DNA of 25,760 nucleotides from CAZEJK01 sp964512045 (GTDB taxonomy: Bacteria; Acidobacteriota; Thermoanaerobaculia; Thermoanaerobaculales; Sulfomarinibacteraceae), in the NCBI GenBank assembly GCA_964512045.1, contig CAZEJK010000053.1, positions 1-25,760 of the forward strand, written 5' to 3'. The position numbers were made by a program, and so were the translations under genes. The notes beneath the pieces are model-generated. The model was not told the origin of the DNA and did no database searches. It saw only the letters and a list, made by a program, of their open reading frames with translations. This document shows positions 22,415-25,760 of the stretch, one piece after another; positions within the stretch are counted from its first letter, which is position 1, and each line of letters begins with the position of its first letter.

Positions 22415-23716
22415 ATGGAGCATCCGGTCGTGAGGATCGCTGACCTCGGCGATCACGTTGGAGAGCAGGTCACCCTCCAAGGTTGGGTGTACAACTGGCG
22501 CAAGAAGGGCAAGATCCGGTTCGTGATCCTGCGTGACGGCACCGGCTATTTGCAGTGCGTCGTGTTCAAGCCCAACGTGGAGGAGCCAGTTTGGGATGCC
22601 GCGGTGGCACTGACGCAGGAGTCCTCGCTTCATGTGACCGGGACTGTCAAGGAGGACAGCCGGGCGCCCGGAGGGTTCGAGCTGAATGTGACAGATCTCG
22701 AGGTCGTGTCGCTGTCTCCGGAGTACCCGATCGGTAAGAAGGACCACGGTGTTGACTTTCTCCTCGGGCAGCGGCACCTGTGGATGCGTTCGCAGCGGCC
22801 ACATGCGATTCTCCGGGTGCGCAGCGAGGTGGAGCACGCCATCCGCGACTTCTTCTACACCCGAGACTACGTCCTGATCGACTCCCCGATCCTCACGCCG
22901 GCGGCGTGCGAGGGCACCTCGACCCTGTTCGAGACCGACTACTTCGGCGAGCCGGCGTTCCTCTCACAGTCCGGCCAGCTCTACCTGGAGCCCGCGGCGG
23001 CGGCGTTCGGCAAGGTGTACTGCTTCGGTCCCACCTTTCGTGCGGAGAAGTCGAAGACGCGCCGTCACTTGACCGAGTTCTGGATGGTCGAGCCAGAGGT
23101 CGCCTGGATGCGGTTCGATGGGCTGCTGGATCTGGCCGAGGAGTTCGTTTCCGAGGTGGTGGCCCGGGTTCTGGACCGCTGTCGAGTGGACCTCGAGCGT
23201 CTCGAGCGGGATGTGAGCAAGCTCGAGCCCGCAACCCGCAGGCCGTACCTCAGGATCGACTACGCGGATGCGGTGAAGCATCTCCAGGATCGGGGTGCGG
23301 CCATCGAGCACGGTGAGGACTTTGGTGGTGATGAGGAGACCGTGCTGGCTCAGATGTCCGAGGCCCCGGTGCTGGTGACCCGGTACCCAGCCGCGATCAA
23401 GGCGTTCTACATGGAGCCGGATCCGGTAGATCCGACCCGTGCTCTGGCGGTCGACATGCTCGCTCCGGAGGGGTATGGCGAGATTATCGGCGGGTCAGAG
23501 AGGATCGGTTCCTACGATCTGTTGGTGGAGCGGATCGCGGAGCACGAGCTGCCGCGGGAAGCGTTTGAATGGTACCTTGACGTGCGCCGCTACGGCGGGT
23601 TTCCGCACTCAGGTTTCGGCATGGGACTGGAGCGGTTCGTAACATGGATCTGCGGCGGGCACCACCTGCGCGAGGCAAGCCCGTACCCGCGGACGCTGAA
23701 CCGGATCTACCCGTAG
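22415..23716 (+). CDS. asnS: Asparaginyl-tRNA synthetase
   Basis: 433 aa, close to the usual bacterial size. An N-terminal OB-fold anticodon-binding domain (about 18-100, VTLQGWVYNWRKKGKIRFVILRDG region) precedes the class IIb catalytic domain. Motif 2 is FRAEKS (208-213) with RHLTEFWMVEPE (217-228). Motif 3 is GFGMGLERFVTWICG near residues 405-420. Tripartite recognition segments such as EGTSTLFETDYF and LSQSGQLYLE are present. It charges tRNA-Asn with asparagine and ATP. AsnRS rather than AspRS is indicated by the short OB domain, the lack of the bacterial AspRS insertion domain and the AFLSQSGQLYLE pattern; a non-discriminating AspRS is the main alternative. Having it suggests tRNA-Asn is charged directly. 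Confidence 0.93.
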   Translation: MEHPVVRIADLGDHVGEQVTLQGWVYNWRKKGKIRFVILRDGTGYLQCVVFKPNVEEPVWDAAVALTQESSLHVTGTVKEDSRAPGGFELNVTDLEVVSLSPEYPIGKKDHGVDFLLGQRHLWMRSQRPHAILRVRSEVEHAIRDFFYTRDYVLIDSPILTPAACEGTSTLFETDYFGEPAFLSQSGQLYLEPAAAAFGKVYCFGPTFRAEKSKTRRHLTEFWMVEPEVAWMRFDGLLDLAEEFVSEVVARVLDRCRVDLERLERDVSKLEPATRRPYLRIDYADAVKHLQDRGAAIEHGEDFGGDEETVLAQMSEAPVLVTRYPAAIKAFYMEPDPVDPTRALAVDMLAPEGYGEIIGGSERIGSYDLLVERIAEHELPREAFEWYLDVRRYGGFPHSGFGMGLERFVTWICGGHHLREASPYPRTLNRIYP

Positions 23717-23724
23717 GCGTCGAG

Positions 23725-23753
23725 TTGCCGTGCCCGGGCGGTCCCGATACTCT
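23725..23753 (+). promoter_or_regulatory. Predicted sigma-70-type promoter of the lipoprotein gene
   Basis: TTGCCG (23725-23730) and TACTCT (23748-23753) are 17 bp apart and lie 35 bases before the start at 23789, just after the asnS stop. Confidence 0.5.
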
Positions 23754-23788
23754 GGGCCACAGGGACAGTGCGCGAGGAGGTTGAGAGC

Positions 23789-25087
23789 ATGAGTAGATGG
23801 CGGTTTGGACCTGTGGTCGTGCTGATGCTGGCATTGGTCGTGGGCGGCTGCGGACTGACAGATCCGGAGCGTCCGACCTCGCAGCCAGATAGCGAGATCT
23901 ACGGTGAGATCTTGGAGATCCGTGAGGATCGGGCCACGGGTGAGACGGTCGTGGTCATCAAGTTCGGGATGCCCGCCGCGCTCAAGGTGCTGCGCAGCGA
24001 GGACGGGCAGGAGAACCCGAGCCTCGAGGAGGACCTCGAGGCCGAGGTGACGGTGGATGAAGAGACCGTGGTGGTCGTGAACGGTCTCGCGGGACCGCTT
24101 GATCGTCTGGTCGCGGGGGGCGATGTCGTGGCGCTTCCTGTTCCTGGTACCACGCTCATGTACGGTACGAGGCGCCTGACCTGTCGCGCAAAGATGATCT
24201 TGGGGATCCCGAGCTTTCAGCAGTGGAAGCTGCCGGTCACGCTCCCTGAGGAAGCACTGTCGCCGGTCCGGCAGGATCCGACCAGAGTGAACTCGGACGG
24301 AGTGGAGCGAGCCCCCGTTACCGTGGCGGAAGGGCGGGTGCTCTACTTCTCGGGGAAACCCGAGCTGCCGTGGATCGGCGCCCGTCGAGCCGGGATGTCC
24401 GAGCCGCAGGGCGCTGCCGCACCACTGCGCACCTACAGAACCGAGCTCAGCGAGGATGGATGGTCGACTCCGGAGCTGGTCGTGCTGCCGGGCACCCAGG
24501 ACGCTCGAGCGGTCAGCGTGACATGGATGGCGGCAGACGAGACCGACTGTCTGGTGACAGTGAGCACTGAGGAGACGAGCTGGATCGGACGCTCCCAGCG
24601 ACCGGATCCCGGCTCGCCGTGGGGGCCGGTGGAGCAGCTCGAGTTGGAGCGAGAGCCGGCGTTTGACGGAGTGTTTCTCGCCGGTAGCCGCGAGCTGGTG
24701 GCGTTCAGCGCGTTTCAGGGAGCGCGAGCGACGCGTGATCTGTTCCTGCTCGGACGGGAGGACGGAGCGCTGGTGGTCAAACCGTTGCCGCCAGTGATCA
24801 ACACGGTCGGAGACGAGTGGGGTCCGCGCGTAGGTCCTGACAACGAGCTGTTCTTCAACCGCGAAGATCAGCAGCTCCGGCTCATGGAAGGTGCGGTCGA
24901 CTCTGTTCGCCTGCCGGGATCGACGCGCATTCCGGTGAGCGAGTGCAACCCGACCTCCGACGGCCGGTGGATGTTCTGCGTCAGTGTGCGCTACACGCCC
25001 GTCGAGCTGGATCGCGACATCATCGTGGCGAGCTGGGACGGCGAGTCGATGGGCGAGCCGATCATGGTGGACGACTGGCGTCCGTAG
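23789..25087 (+). CDS. Predicted lipoprotein with propeller-like repeats
   Basis: 432 aa from ATG 23789, with GGAGG 8 bases upstream. The N-terminus is a lipoprotein signal: MSRWRFG, a hydrophobic stretch and LVVGGC with the lipidation Cys at 21. Residues about 25-170 form an acidic beta-rich domain (EIYGEILEIRE, VVVIKFG, VTVDEETVVVVNG). The rest has blocks recalling WD40/PD40 beta-propeller blades (GDEWGPRVGPDNELFFNREDQQ, NPTSDGRWMFCVS, RDIIVASWDGESMGEP). It would be tethered to a membrane facing the periplasm or the surface. No enzyme motif is seen and I cannot name a function. It is monocistronic and convergent with the zincin gene, stops 13 bp apart. Confidence 0.8.
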   Translation: MSRWRFGPVVVLMLALVVGGCGLTDPERPTSQPDSEIYGEILEIREDRATGETVVVIKFGMPAALKVLRSEDGQENPSLEEDLEAEVTVDEETVVVVNGLAGPLDRLVAGGDVVALPVPGTTLMYGTRRLTCRAKMILGIPSFQQWKLPVTLPEEALSPVRQDPTRVNSDGVERAPVTVAEGRVLYFSGKPELPWIGARRAGMSEPQGAAAPLRTYRTELSEDGWSTPELVVLPGTQDARAVSVTWMAADETDCLVTVSTEETSWIGRSQRPDPGSPWGPVEQLELEREPAFDGVFLAGSRELVAFSAFQGARATRDLFLLGREDGALVVKPLPPVINTVGDEWGPRVGPDNELFFNREDQQLRLMEGAVDSVRLPGSTRIPVSECNPTSDGRWMFCVSVRYTPVELDRDIIVASWDGESMGEPIMVDDWRP

Positions 25088-25100
25088 CTCGGAGGTGGTG

Positions 25101-25511
25101 TCATTCGCCAGGCTCCGTGTCCAGGGGCTCGAACTCCTCCTCCCACGCCGCCATCTCGTCTTCTGAGAAGCCGAAGTGGTGCCCGATCTCGTGCAGGAGC
25201 GTGAGCTGGATCTCGCGGACCAGCTCTGAGCGGCTGCGACAGGCGGAGACCAGGTTCGCGCGGTACAAGAGGATCACGTCCGGAAGACCGGGCAACGCAT
25301 CCCACCCGCGGCCGGTGAGCTCCTGACCGTGGTACAGGCCCATCAGCTCGCCGCCTTCGTCCGGCGCCATTCCGAGGTCCTCCAGCATGGCCCGATCAGG
25401 GCGCTCTGCGGCCTGAACGACGACGTTCTCCAAGAGCTCGGCGAACCGCTCTGGAAGGTGGTCCAGAGTCTCGGCCACCAGCTTCTCGAACTCACGTCGG
25501 CTCATCTTCAT
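25101..25511 (-). CDS. Small HExxH metallopeptidase-like protein (zincin_1 family)
   Basis: 136 aa, the normal size for this family of minimal zincins. HEIGHHFGFSEDE (107-119) supplies the two zinc His residues (107 and 111), the catalytic Glu108 and the downstream acidic residue. PDVILLYRANL (77-87) is the family's conserved strand. Substrates of the family are not established. No secretion signal is present, so it is cytoplasmic. ATG 25511 was chosen over ATG 25505; neither has a Shine-Dalgarno. A -10-like TACGAT (complement of 25518-25523) ends six bases upstream, so the mRNA could be leaderless. The acidic C-terminal tail (EEEFEPLDTEPGE) is common in the family. Confidence 0.88.
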   Translation of the reverse strand: MKMSRREFEKLVAETLDHLPERFAELLENVVVQAAERPDRAMLEDLGMAPDEGGELMGLYHGQELTGRGWDALPGLPDVILLYRANLVSACRSRSELVREIQLTLLHEIGHHFGFSEDEMAAWEEEFEPLDTEPGE

Positions 25512-25760
25512 GCGCGTATCGTACCGCACTGCCCCGATCGCGCTGTCGCTGCTCCTCGACCTCGCGGCTTTGTTCGGCCTTGGCGTGCTCGTGAGCGGCG
25601 TCGCCCGTCCTCGTCTCGGGCCGTCCTGCACAAGCCGTTGGGCGGATCGGAGAGGGGCTCCCCGAAACGCCCAGGCCTGGCCACCGGAGCCCGGCCCCTG
25701 GCCGCGTTAGTCGGTAGTCGTGAAGTCCTGCGCAGTTTTGGCAGAATATTCAACGCAAAG
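25512..25760. other. Window-end intergenic region
   Basis: Holds the upstream region of the zincin gene. A 66-codon plus-strand frame from 25510 starts on the same CATG as the zincin start and has a hydrophobic beginning, but no ribosome-binding site and a Pro/Arg-rich tail, so it is not called. The last 40 bases are AT-richer and may contain the promoter of a gene beyond the window. Confidence 0.4.

Noticed and set aside
25510..25710. 66-codon plus-strand frame at the window end
   Set aside because: No ribosome-binding site, Pro/Arg-rich tail, start shared with the opposite gene's CATG.

Overview
The window is high-GC DNA from a diderm (Gram-negative) bacterium. The evidence is a TonB-dependent outer-membrane receptor, a lipoprotein signal, a bifunctional penicillin-binding protein and a possible haem c motif in a periplasmic loop. 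Nothing fixes the taxon. The gene set and the short intergenic repeats look to me like Acidobacteriota (Thermoanaerobaculia-like) or a former deltaproteobacterial lineage, which is inference only. It reads as chromosome: I see no insertion sequence, phage, plasmid, CRISPR array, tRNA or rRNA.

Layout. 1-368 is intergenic with a possible inverted pair of REP-like hairpins. 369-1151 (-) is exonuclease III, and a frameshifted gene remnant follows at its 5' end. 1412-6905 (+) is a tightly coupled metal-uptake operon: a NikR-type repressor with its probable operator, a TonB-dependent receptor, a ZnuABC-like transporter (binding protein, ATPase, permease) and a SAM-dependent methyltransferase. 7003-15684 (+) looks like an anion (probably sulfur oxyanion) transport and sensing module. 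It holds a giant SulP transporter with four tandem 151-residue STAS repeats and a CXXCH motif in a periplasmic loop, then an operon of a membrane-anchored cytidylate-kinase-like protein with a broken P-loop, a TauE/SafE exporter, a single-domain response regulator and a histidine kinase. 15898-18426 (+) is a class A PBP, convergent with a small membrane protein (18410-19060, -). 19425-21090 (-) is a GNAT acetyltransferase plus M20 deacylase pair. 21454-22263 (-) is a TrpC-like protein lacking most catalytic residues, divergent from asparaginyl-tRNA synthetase (22415-23716, +). The window ends with a predicted lipoprotein (23789-25087, +) and a small zincin (25101-25511, -).

How they work together. 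In the first operon the repressor probably senses Ni(II) (all four nickel ligands are present) and represses itself plus outer- and inner-membrane uptake; the methyltransferase is stop/start-coupled to the permease, so it belongs to the same task. In the second region the SulP importer, the TauE exporter and a two-component system suggest control of sulfate/sulfite-type anion traffic. The STAS repeats, the possible haem and the pseudokinase could be extra sensing or regulatory parts. The two strongest candidates for something undescribed are the haem-motif/four-STAS SulP with its neighbouring operon, and the methyltransferase-containing NikR operon.
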